Part shown: positions 1 to 9,290 of the stretch, one piece after another | Numbering within the stretch: the stretch's first letter is position 1 | How the letters are laid out: every line of letters starts with the position of its first letter | NCBI GenBank assembly: GCA_003024985.2 | Contig: PXIH01S0015617.1 | Direction: 5' to 3' (one strand) | Source: Euperipatoides rowelli | Taxonomy: Eukaryota > Onychophora > Udeonychophora > Euonychophora > Peripatopsidae | DNA length: 17,470 bases | Position numbers and translations under genes: made by a program | Notes under the pieces: model-generated | Database searches by the model: none | What the model was told of the DNA's origin: nothing | Seen by the model: only the letters and a program-made list of their open reading frames with translations

Positions 1-1386
1 AAATTGGACCAAAAAACAAAGTGCAGAGTGATTTACTTAGTTTCATAAATCTGTAATCGCTTGGAGACAAATTCTAAAGTCATAGCAATTTAGAATTTGG
101 AAAATTGCCATTTGCCATACTGATTCATTACCCTAACACTACCTGAAAGTAATTACACGTAATACTCCTCCTAATACTGTCATAATCAAGAAAGGAACTT
201 CAACATTGTGTTAAGAAATGATAAATATCAACACAATATAGGAAATCAAAAATCTAATCAATCAAACTTTTGAAATAAAAGATGAGACATGTGTTTGGAA
301 AAGACAATAATGATTAAAAACTCAAAACTTTTCAAGTGGATTAAGTTAGTGGCCTAACAAAGCTTAGATTTAACATTATATAAAATGTCTGTTCCCAATA
401 ATAAATCCATTACATCAATGAATCCAGACTGAGAAAATCAGGTAATTCTTCTCTGTAATTTATTTATCAATTTAAAAAGTTTGAAACAACAAAATGTTTT
501 TTAGTTATTTAGAAAATTAGATGCCTTCAGTTAGTTGAGATAATACCCATTAGATTGGCATTACCGATGGAAATAAAATATGTTACAGGTAGAGATCAAA
601 TTTCTGAATATTTCCCAAAATTACCAAATGTGGTTGTAGTTCATAAACATATAATTTGCATATCATGTGTGTATTAAGTTTGTCCATAATGCATTGCAAA
701 ATAATTTGTATACCATCTGTTGTATCATCACAAAATTGCTGTACATTTCAGAAGATGTGCTTATCTTTCCAAAGTTTTTTTTTTCAAGTTGTGTGAGGGT
801 CATTTCATATTTGACAATATTGATGAAGTCATTTACTAACTTTTCTTAAATTTAGAAATCTCCAGCAATGTTGTTTGAAATGCAATGCAGGTCGTTTTCA
901 ATGCATTTTTGGTATATTTGAAAATTCAAGATGGCTGCATTTGTTAAAAGAATTTATTCTACAATGCATTCTGGTAATTAAAACCAAACATAATGCCATT
1001 GTGATGGGTAGAATGATGTGCAAAATACTTATAATTTTAACTCAATTTTATAAATTTCTGATTTTGAAAAAGTGTCATGCCCAATATTGTAAAATCACAT
1101 GTTGCTTATGATGTACATCAGTACTGAAACTGTTAAGGACTATTGTCAAAATGTTACAAATAATATTTTTGAGAAAACAGAATACCTGGGTTCATGCACC
1201 TGCCATTTATTTTCAAGTTGGTGACAAAAATGTCAAAACCTTTTAAATAGTAACTTTGTAAAATACATATTGTAATATGTTCATTAAGTATAAAATATTG
1301 CTTTCAACACCTATTTGTTTTTTTATTGATATAATCATAATTTACTGGTTCTAATGCAGTGTCATAATTATTTATTTAATTTTTAG

Positions 1387-1428
1387 TACCAAACCTGAAC
1401 CAGAGGATGAAGTAGAAGAAAATAAAAG
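1387..1428 (+). CDS. Mini-exon A1, acidic Glu/Pro/Lys-rich segment (internal exon)
   Basis: A 42-nt internal exon between acceptor TTTAATTTTTAG and donor AG|GTTTGTTAAT. It reads as one base finishing a codon, 13 codons (TKPEPEDEVEENK), then two bases AG, so both flanking introns are phase 2. Joined to an upstream exon ending in AG, the first split codon becomes AGT (Ser). Six related exons downstream share the same splice sites and phase, which is the main evidence that it is real. The peptide is highly charged, Glu-rich and probably disordered. Upstream exons lie outside the window. The protein is not identified; a PEVK-like elastic linker or another acidic spacer is possible. Confidence 0.75.
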
Positions 1429-1874
1429 GTTTGTTAATAAAAAAATAATTTTAAACCTATTATTATTAGTCAAAACTACACTTAAAAATGGTTCCACCAA
1501 GCACCTAATGAACAGCTAATGCTTTTATAAGATGTTCAGTAAGAAATCTTATTTATTTAATATTATTAATAAAAAACATGATTAAAAAGTCACAAATACT
1601 GGAATAACAATATTGCTTTTACTAAATGGCTGTTAATTCTACCATAACATGATCCTTTTAGACAACAATGGTGTAGACTAAGAGTGCAAGACTTTAAGCA
1701 ATATGTCATAGTTCATTCTTTCTTAAAAAAATTTATGAATTTAAAATCATGAAGTATATGAAATGCCTTCTTATGTAGAAAAAAACAAAAACTTTCAAAT
1801 CCTTTACTGTCACGGAAAAATAATTACGAACTTTTATATAGGAACTTTGCCATAAAATTATTACTGTTATTGTT

Positions 1875-2067
1875 TATTTATTTTTTTTAAATTATGTTGC
1901 CCCCCATTAACAGACAATCTCTATTTTACTCATTTAATACCTTAATTTTCTAGTTTAAACTCTAGGTTGGTAACACCTCTTTTCTTCCTATCTTTCAAAA
2001 GAAAGACAAGTTCAAAAAGAGGCTAAACAGCTCAAGTGGAAACTCATGTCGCCATTTTATTATTGTT
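1875..2067. mobile_element. 193-bp insertion in A1 with 8-bp target duplication
   Basis: A3 (around 11,230-11,280) reads TTATTGTTATTTGTTTTATAAAC without interruption. In A1 the same sequence is split: TTATTGTT at 1867-1874 and again at 2060-2067, with about 185 bp of less AT-rich sequence between them. A2 has a deletion here and gives no information. The left end has a T8 run (1881-1888), which on the minus strand would be an A-rich tail, so a minus-strand retroposon is possible. An 8-bp duplication would also fit a hAT-type transposon. No terminal inverted repeat was seen, and the AT-rich duplication is weak evidence. Confidence 0.5.
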
Positions 2068-3692
2068 ATTTGTTTTATAAACAAATAATGTTTCAATTTT
2101 TAGAAATGCAAGTACTTAATTATGAACTTATATTTAATAAAAGCCATAGACTACAGAATCATGGAAATGTTTTTTTTTTTTTTTTACAAATTGTTGATTG
2201 ATGAAAAAAAAAAAAAAAACATTTAAATAAGAAAAAACAACAACTAAAAGTTCAGAGCAATTGATTTGACCAAAAATATATCAATAATCATTGGAGACAA
2301 ACACTAAAGGCATAGAAAACTAAAGTTTGAAAATTTATCATTTGCCAAATTTTCTTACACCAGCCTCACATTTCCTGAAATTAATCACAGGTAATAATAC
2401 TCCAGTCATAGTCTTGAAAAGAAGGACAAAAGTTTGCAAGAAAAGATAAAGCCCACACAGTATAGGAAATCAAAAAAATAAAATCTATCAAATTTTGGAA
2501 ATAAAAAGATGAGACATGTGATTACAAAACTACAATAATGATTAAAAACTCCAAATTTCTCAAATGGATTAATGTTAGTTGCATAGCAAAACTAAGATTC
2601 CACAGGATAGAAAATGATGTAGGCAATGCAATTTATTTTCATTAACAAATTTAGAATAAAAAAAAAAAAACACAGGTATTTCCAATCACCAGAATTTAGT
2701 AAATGTAAATAAAAAGTTTGTAATATCAAACTATTTATTAGATGTTTAGAAATGTAGATGCTTTTCTGTAGTTGACATGATGATGTTACATTAAGACCAA
2801 TAGGAAATTGTAAAATCTAATCCATCAAATTTTGGAAATTTATGATGAGACAGTTGTGATCAAAACACAATATATTAACCATTTCAATTTTTCCATGTGG
2901 ATTAACTTTTCACGTGTGGATTAACTTTCCACATTATATACAATACTTGAATCCAATATAAATTATTTTTAGCAACAAATTCAGGATTAATAATATTGGT
3001 TATATTTCTTCACTAGAAGTTAATAGATTAAAATAATAATAAAAACCAAAAATAAATGAGTTATTTAAAGATGTTTTCAAACTATGTACAGGTGATTTAC
3101 ATTTAGGTATAGATTAAAGTGTAAGGTAAATCATAATTGCCAAGCTGATTTGCCTCAAATACAATTTAATAAGGGAAAATTATTAAATTATCAATTTGTG
3201 AAATGCTAAAGAAAAAAGACCAACTGACCAATCTACTAAAGTCTTTATATTATGTTCCAGCTCTCCTCAATTTATATATCAAAGAAATCCTGCTTGCACT
3301 GCATTAAATAACCAAAATATATGTGAAACTTTTCATTGTATTTACATGTCACAAACACATATTGGGCATACGTAATTATTATTTTATTAAGAAATTAATT
3401 CCCTCATTGTTTTTAAAAATCAATTAAAAGACAATCATTGATACTAGGCTGTGTTTAGTAATTTAGGGACTTTTGTGTCAAAATTTGCAAACACTATTGT
3501 TGGGTTCTTGCACACATGACTTTTCTCTAAGATGAAGACTGTTGTCAAAACCTTATTAAATGCAACTTTTTTCATTAACTATTATTGTAATATTTTCTAG
3601 GTAATTCTTTAAATATCTTGCTTTTTTTATTGTAATCACTATTTATGGTTATAATGCTATGTGATAATTACTTTTTTATATTTAATTTTTAG

Positions 3693-3734
3693 TGAAGAAA
3701 AAGAACCTGTAGAAGAAGTAGAAGAAAGTAAAAG
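3693..3734 (+). CDS. Mini-exon B1, acidic Glu/Lys-rich segment (internal exon)
   Basis: A 42-nt exon after acceptor TATATTTAATTTTTAG and before donor AG|GTTTGTTAAG. It reads as one base, 13 codons (EEKEPVEEVEESK), then AG, so introns are phase 2 on both sides, as for exon A1. Splicing A1 to B1 gives AG+T, a Ser codon, and keeps the frame. The sequence is B-type: it starts with E-x-K-E-P and ends with VEESK. The upstream intron is 2264 nt and the downstream intron 2676 nt, the latter enlarged by a Helitron and a retroposon. Likely an acidic, unstructured spacer in a repetitive protein; identity unknown. Confidence 0.75.
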
Positions 3735-4540
3735 GTTTGTTAAGAAAAAATAATTATAAAATCTAATTAATAGTTAAAATAATTTTAATCACTAAATAGT
3801 TAAACAAATTGTGTGTTCTGATTAAATTCAAAATTAATGTGACTAACTATAATAGTGGAAGATAAGTATAATCTAGCTTATCAATTTCAAACTAAAATGC
3901 ATTTGGCATTTAGTTCATTTTGTAATGATTAAAATTCTTACAAAGCATTAAGAATGAATTCTTTAGAATTGAAGAATATTAGTTCATTATTGAATTAGAT
4001 TAATTAATTGTATCTACTCAAGGAATGTGGTAAAAATATACATTGTTAATCAAAATGATAGATAGGCCTTTATTATTTTACAATAAATAAAAAAATGGTT
4101 TAATAAGTGGCAAAACAATGGAACTGCAATAATCCTTTTACTAATTGTCTGATTATTGTTTATAGAAATGCCATAACATAGCCTTCCTAGACAAAGGAGT
4201 TTTAAAGTGCAATAATATAAGCCAAATTACCATGGCTGATTCCTCCTTAAAAAATGTTGTGCATTTATAGAAGTACAGTATACTAAATATTTTCTTATTA
4301 AAACAAAAACATTTAAATATCCTTTATATTCAAGAAAAATAATTACAAAATTTCTGTATATGCCATAAAATTAATATCTATATATTAATAGTGAAGGGAA
4401 AGCTTTGGATCCCTTTTTAAGCATATTGAACACATGGAAAACTGTGAGATTTTGCAGAGTTAAAGTTTATATGGAGAGGGAGTGCAATGAGCTAAAATTT
4501 ATATATAAAATTAAAACATTCATTGTTTAGCGTTGTGGGT

Positions 4541-4703
4541 TACAAAGGAGTGGCGCTTTTTACAAAGGAAATTTTCTTATTAGCGTTTTTACAATGGAGT
4601 AGCAGCTTTTTACAAAGGAAATTTTCTTATTAGCATTGTGGTGGCTTTTTACAAAGGAAATTTTCTTATTAGCGTTGTGGCTGCTTTTTACAAAGGAGTA
4701 GCA
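4541..4703 (+). repeat. Minisatellite inside the Helitron
   Basis: The motif TACAAAGGA (one copy TACAATGGA) starts at 4541, 4561, 4590, 4611, 4650 and 4689. Longer versions continue as AATTTTCTTATTAGCGTTGTGG, giving two 39-bp periods at the end and shorter 20-29-bp spacings before. Arrays of short repeats are common inside non-autonomous Helitrons. No coding potential seen. Confidence 0.8.
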
Positions 4704-4718
4704 GCTTTAATTTTCTTA

Positions 4719-4737
4719 TTGGTCGAATTTCGACCAA
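4719..4737 (+). other. Helitron 3' terminal hairpin
   Basis: TTGGTCGAA, one T, then TTCGACCAA: a perfect 9-bp inverted repeat with a single-base loop. It sits 10 nt before the CTAG end, the expected position for the hairpin proposed to mark the end of rolling-circle transposition in Helitrons. Confidence 0.85.
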
Positions 4738-4804
4738 CACTGGATTACTAGTTATTATGGTTTTATAAACAAAGAATATATCGATGTAACAANTACAAGT
4801 ATTT

Positions 4805-4913
4805 GTATTATGTTTGCTTCCAAAATTGTGATAAAGCTGGAATTGTATAATTGATTATTAAATGTTTTATGGGTGCAAATCCCTTTAGAAAAAAAAAAAA
4901 AAACAAAACAAAA
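4805..4913 (+). mobile_element. Short poly-A-tailed retroposon at the B1/A2 junction
   Basis: About 84 bp of unique sequence (4805-4888) is followed by an A15 run (4889-4903) and an A/C-rich tail. It is flanked by near-identical copies of AACAAATACAAGTACTT: 4788-4804, with one substitution and one N, and 4914-4930. The single-copy target is visible in B2 at 9053-9069. A tail plus a 17-bp target duplication fits target-primed reverse transcription, so this may be a 5'-truncated LINE 3' end or a SINE fragment. The source family is not recognised. Confidence 0.65.
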
Positions 4914-6990
4914 AACAAATACAAGTACTTATCATTACTAGGTTTAATAAAATCTCTAGTCCACTAATGGATATGGACATTTTTACAAAGTGTTAACTTA
5001 TAAAATTAAATTCTTTAAATATAAATAGCAACAAAAAACAAAGTTCAGAGTGATTAACTTAGTCTCAAAAATCAGTAATCGCTTGGAGACAAATTCTAAA
5101 GTCTTAGCAATTAAGAATTTGGAAAATTGGCATTTGCCATACTGATTCATTGCCCTTACACTACCTGAAAGTAATTACAGGTAATACTCCAGTCATATTA
5201 AAGAAAGGAACTTCAGCAATGTCAGAAATGATAAATGTCAACACAGTATAGTAAATCAAAATTTCTAATCCAAAAATCTTTGGAAATAAAAGACGAGACA
5301 GGTGATTCCGAAAATACTATAATAATTAAAAACTCCAAACTTTTCAAGTGGATTAAATTAGTGGCCCAACAAAGTTTAGATTTCACATTATATAAAATAT
5401 ATGTCTCCAATTTAAATCCTTTACATCAATGAATCCAGACTGAGAAAATCAGTTACTTCTAATCATTGGAATTTGTTTATAAAAATAAAAAGTTTGAAAC
5501 AACAAGATAATTTTTTAGTTATTTAGAAAATTAGATGCCCTCAGTTAGTTGAGATATTACCCATTAGATTGGCATCACCAATGGAAATAAAAGATGTTAC
5601 AGGTGGTGATCAAATTTCGGAAAAATTCCCAAAATTACCAAATGTGGTTGTGGCTCATAAACACATAATTTGCATATAATTTGGTATTAAGTTTTTCCAT
5701 AATGCATTGCAAAAAAATGTGTATACCATCTGTCGTACTCATCAGGAATTTTCAGTACATTTCCTAAGATGTGCTTATCTTCCCAAATTTTTTTCAAGTT
5801 GTATTTGGATCAATTCATATTTGACTATATTGATGAGGTCATTTCCTAACTTTTCTTAAATTTAGAAATCTTCAGCAATGTTGTTTGAAATGCAATGCAG
5901 GTCGTTTTCAATGCATTTTGGGTATATTTGAAAATTCAAGATGGCTGCATTTGTTAAAATAATTTATTCTACAATGCATTCTGGTAATTAAAACCAAATA
6001 TAATGCCATTGTGACAGGTAGAATGATGTGCAAAATACTTATAATTTTTTTCTCAATTTTATAAATTTCTGAGTTTGAGGAAGTGTCATGCCCAATTGTA
6101 AAATCACAAGTTGCTTAAGATGTACATCAGTTCTGAAACTTTAAATTGTGGTTGGTAATTTAGGGACAATTGTTGTCAAAATGTTGCAAATAATAATTTT
6201 GAGCAAACACAGTTTCTGGGCTCTTATACCTGCATTTTTCTACAGGTTGGTGACTAATGTCAACAACATAAAAATAGCAACTTTGTGCAATAAATATTTT
6301 TGTAATATTTACATTAAGTATTAAATATTGTTTTCAATACCTTTTTTTATTGATATAATCATAATTTAGTGGTTCTATTGCACTATCATAATTATTTATT
6401 TAATTTTTAGAACCAAACTTGAACCAGAAGGAGGAGGAGATGTAGAAGAAAATAAAAGGTTTGTTAATAAAAAAAGAAATTCTAAAACCTAATTATTATT
6501 CAAATTTACACTTAAAAATGGTTCTACCAAGCACCTAATGCACAGGGTAATGCTTTTATAAGATGCTCAATAAGAACTCTTATTTTTTTAATATAATTAA
6601 GAAAAAAAAATAGATTAAAAAGTCACAAATAATGGAATAACAATATCGCTTTTACTAAATGGTTGTTAATTAATTGTACGGTAACATGACCATTTTAGGC
6701 AACAAAGTTGTAGTAGAGTGCAAGACTATAAGCAATAGACTGTCAATTGTTCATTCTTCCTTAAAAAAGTTTATGAATTTATAATGATGAAGAATAGGAA
6801 ATGCTTCTCATTTAGAAAAAAAAAAACGTTTCAAATTCTTTACAGTCAAGAAAAATAATTACAACTTTTATATTATGGTTTAATGTAAAGAAATACAGGT
6901 ACCTAATTATGAACTTAGATTTAATAAAAGCCATAACCTACAGGTGGATATGGGTTTTTTTAAAGTTGTTGATTGATGAAAATAAATATT
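4914..6990 (+). repeat. Tandem half-unit A2
   Basis: Second A-type half-unit, closely matching A1 from 5029 on and A3 from 9300 on. It includes the motif CAAGTACTTATCATTACTAGG at its start, which begins the A unit wherever that boundary is visible. A deletion near 6872 removes about 60 bp that A3 keeps. Apart from the exon at 6411-6458 the sequence is intron. Overlapping short ORFs on both strands at 5222-5432 are not conserved in A1 or A3. Confidence 0.85.
6411..6458 (+). CDS. Mini-exon A2, acidic Glu/Gly/Pro-rich segment (internal exon)
   Basis: A 48-nt exon between TTTAATTTTTAG and AG|GTTTGTTAAT. It reads as one base (A), 15 codons (TKLEPEGGGDVEENK), then AG. The split codon formed with an upstream exon ending in AG is AGA (Arg). 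It is two codons longer than A1, within a GGA/GAA-rich stretch, so the length change keeps the frame. Phase 2 on both sides. Pro is replaced by Leu at codon 3 compared with A1 and A3. Upstream intron 2676 nt, downstream 1885 nt. Function unknown; an acidic spacer like its neighbours. Confidence 0.75.
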
Positions 6991-9069
6991 TAAATATGAA
7001 AAAAAAAAAAGGTCAGAAATATTGATTTGACCTCAAATATATCAATAATCACTTGGTGACAAAATATAAATGTACATAATATTATGGTTTGGAAATTTTT
7101 CATTTGCCATATTTTCTAACGCTACCCTTACACTTCCTAAAATTAATCACATATATTACTCCAATCATAGTCTTGAAAAGGACATAAGTTTGTAAGAAAA
7201 TTGAAAAGCCTACAAAATCTATTCTATCAAATTTTGGAGATAAAAGATGAGACAGGTGATTACCAAAATACTATAATGATTAAAAACTCAAAATTATTCA
7301 TCTGAATCAATATTAGTTGTCTAGCAAATCCAAAATTCCACATTATAGATAGTGATGCATCCAATGAACACATTTTTTTTTTTAAAAAAAAACAGCTATT
7401 TTCAATCACCAGAACTAACTAAATGCAAATAAAAATTTTTGAATAACAATATATTTTAGTAAGTTAGATGCTTTCAAGTGGTTGAGAAGATTCGGTTACA
7501 TTGACAATAATACGATATATAAAATTATAAAATTTAATCCATCAAATTTTGGAAATATATGATGAAACAGTTGATGATCAAAACAGAATATATTAACACT
7601 ACAAATTTTTCATGTGGATTAAATTTCCACATTATATACATTACATGAATCCAATATAAATTATTTTTATCAACAAATCCAGGATTAAGAATATTGGCTA
7701 TATTTCATCTTTAGAAATTAATAGATTTAAATAACAATAAAAACCAAAAATAAATGAGTAATTTAAAGATATTTTCAAATTATGTACTGGGATTTACATC
7801 TAGGAATAGATTAAAGTTTAAGATAAATCATAATTGCATGTTGATTAGCTTCAAATACAATTTGAAAAGGAAAATTATTAAATTATAATTTTGTAAAAAT
7901 GTTAAAGAAAAAAGACCAAATGATCACTACTAAAGTCATTATGTTCCAGCTCTCTTCAATTTATATATCAAAGAAAATCCTGCTTGCACTGCATTAAATA
8001 ACCAATATATGTGAATCTTTTCACTGTATTTGCATGTCACAAACACATACTGGGCATACATAATTTTTATTTTAATAAGCAATTATTAGATTGATACTAA
8101 GCTGTGTTTAGTAATTTAGGGACTTTTGTTGTCAAAATTTGCAAACACTATTGTTGTGTTCTTGCACCCACGACTTTCCTATAAGATGGAGACTGCTGTC
8201 AACACCTTATAAATGTAACTTTTTTCATTAACTATTATTGTAATATTTTAAAGGTATTTCTTTAAATATCTTGCTTTTTTATTGTAATCACTCTTTAAGG
8301 TTCTGATGCTATGTGATAATTACTTTTTATATTTAATTTTTAGTGACGAAAAAGAACTTGAAGAAGAAGTAGAAGAAAGTCAAAGGTTTGTTAAGAAAAA
8401 ATAATTATAAAATCTAATTAATAGTCAAAATTATTTTCAGTACTAAATAGTCAAATCAATTTTGTTTTTTGATTAAATTCAACATTAATGTAAGTAAAGT
8501 GGAAGTAAAGTTTAATTTAGTCTATCATTTTCAAACTAAAATGCATTTGTCAGTTATTTTATTTTGTAATGATTAAAATTCTGATAAAGCATCATAAATA
8601 GATTCTTTTGAATTGATGAATATTAGTTCATTATTGAATATTAGAATAATTAATTGTATCTACTCCAGGAATGTGGCAAAAATATATCATATTAATCAAG
8701 ATGATAGCCCTTGTATTATTTTATAATTAAGAAAAAAACGATTTAAAAAGACCCCAAACAACGGAACTGCAATATTGCTTTTACTAATTGTTTATTGTTT
8801 AAAGAAATGTCAAAACATAGCCGTTCCTAGACAAGAAAGTTTTAGAGTGCAAGAATATAAGCCACAATATTATTGTTGATTCTTCATTAAAAAATGGTAT
8901 GCATTTATAGATGTACAGTATAAGAAATATTTTTTTATTAAAACAAAAACATTTAAATATCCTTTATATTCAAGAAAAATAAATTCTCAATTTTTGTATA
9001 TGTCATAAAAATAATATTATTATGGTTTTATTAACAAAGGGTATCTCGATGTAACAAATACAAGTACTT
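6991..9069 (+). repeat. Tandem half-unit B2
   Basis: Second B-type half-unit, aligned with B1 and B3. It lacks the Helitron present in B1, and so shows the empty site at 9016/9017. It ends in AACAAATACAAGTACTT (9053-9069), the uninterrupted form of the retroposon target seen at the B1/A2 junction. Only the exon at 8344-8385 is proposed as coding; the rest is AT-rich intron. Confidence 0.85.
8344..8385 (+). CDS. Mini-exon B2, acidic Glu-rich segment (internal exon)
   Basis: A 42-nt exon between TATATTTAATTTTTAG and AG|GTTTGTTAAG, phase 2 at both ends. It reads as one base, 13 codons (DEKELEEEVEESQ), then AG. It is the closest relative of exon B1, differing at several codons without any stop or frameshift. 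The proline of the KEP motif is Leu here, and the last Lys is Gln. Splicing from A2 gives an AGT (Ser) junction codon. Upstream intron 1885 nt, downstream 2373 nt, including the 221-bp insertion at 9070-9290. Product not identified. Confidence 0.75.
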
Positions 9070-9290
9070 GCCTCGGTTCTGTGGTCGGATTTACTTCCAC
9101 TTGATGAACCGAAGGCATATGCCAAGGTGTACAGGTTCGTGGGCTTGGGCAGTTAAGGAACGGTTTTTTCCCTAGCTTTAACAGCTCGCCTCGGGTTTTT
9201 CCAAGTATGCTGCCCTTGTAACATCAAGGAACCTGTTAGTACAAGTTTCAATCAGTTATATATTCAATTATTATAAGTTCAATTTAAGTT
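9070..9290. mobile_element. 221-bp GC-richer, structured SINE-like insertion
   Basis: This block is clearly richer in G+C than its surroundings and absent from the other junctions. It is flanked by CAAGTACTT at 9061-9069 and 9291-9299, a 9-bp target duplication. Its first 170 bp fold well on paper: a hairpin pairs 9071-9079 with 9106-9115 (one bulge), GGCATATGCC is a palindrome at 9114-9123, and a long arm pairs 9131-9138 with 9229-9236 and 9147-9152 with 9210-9215. The last 50 bp are AT-rich with repeated AAGTTCAA-like words, like a SINE tail. No clear tRNA or 5S promoter boxes were found, so the SINE label is an inference. Confidence 0.6.

Larger units (their letters stand above)
1..2228 (+). 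repeat. Tandem half-unit A1 (intronic repeat carrying one mini-exon)
   Basis: First visible A-type half-unit, truncated by the window edge. Its start (GTGCAGAGTG at 21) aligns with 5043 in A2 and 9411 in A3, and the match continues almost throughout with substitutions and small indels. Apart from the mini-exon at 1387-1428 and the insertion at 1875-2067 it appears to be intron. Short ORFs at 667-849 and 875-1111 are not preserved in A2 or A3 and are not taken as genes. A T16 run (2170-2185) and an A16 run (2204-2219) lie near the A/B boundary. Confidence 0.85.
4377..4751 (+). mobile_element. Non-autonomous Helitron, 375 bp
   Basis: The element starts with TCTATATATTAATAG right after an A (4376) and ends with CTAG (4748-4751) right before a T (4752). 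Ten bases before CTAG lies a perfect 9-bp hairpin with a 1-nt loop (4719-4737). These are the hallmarks of Helitrons: 5' TC, 3' hairpin then CTRR, insertion between A and T, and no target duplication. The paralogous empty site in B2 reads ...AATAATA|TTATTATGG (junction 9016/9017), exactly as B1 would read without the element. It encodes no Rep/helicase, so it depended on an autonomous partner. Its interior holds short tandem repeats. Confidence 0.85.
2229..4804 (+). repeat. Tandem half-unit B1 (intronic repeat carrying one mini-exon)
   Basis: B-type half-unit. TTCAGAGCAATTGATTTGAC at 2251 matches about 7012 in B2 and 11,439 in B3. Its first 350 bp also align with the start of A units (TTCAGAG, GGAGACAAA, TTTGCCAT, CCTGAAATTAATCACA), so A and B descend from one ancestral unit. 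Inside B the segment around AATCTATCAAATTTTGGAAATAAAAGATGAGAC (2480) recurs near 2817, an internal duplication of about 340 bp. Apart from the exon at 3693-3734 and the Helitron at 4377-4751 it is intron with no other gene seen. Confidence 0.85.

Noticed and set aside
856-890. Extra exon with acceptor TTCTTAAATTTAG and donor CAG|GTCGTTTT, also at 5866-5900 and 10,219-10,252
   Set aside because: The splice-like sites are kept in all three A units, but the lengths are 35, 35 and 34 nt. They are not multiples of three and not frame-preserving, so coding use with the phase-2 exons is not supported.
667-1111. Two plus-strand ORFs (667-849 and 875-1111) as small genes
   Set aside because: They lie in A-type intron. 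The matching parts of A2 and A3 carry frameshifts and stops, and the composition is ordinary AT-rich intron.
5222-5432. Overlapping ORFs on both strands in A2
   Set aside because: A1 and A3 break both frames; they lie in intron repeat sequence.
9098-9125. Hammerhead-ribozyme-like TTGATGAACCGAAG in the SINE-like insertion
   Set aside because: The core needs CUGAUGA and GAAA with three helices; GAAA is missing and the helices do not fit.
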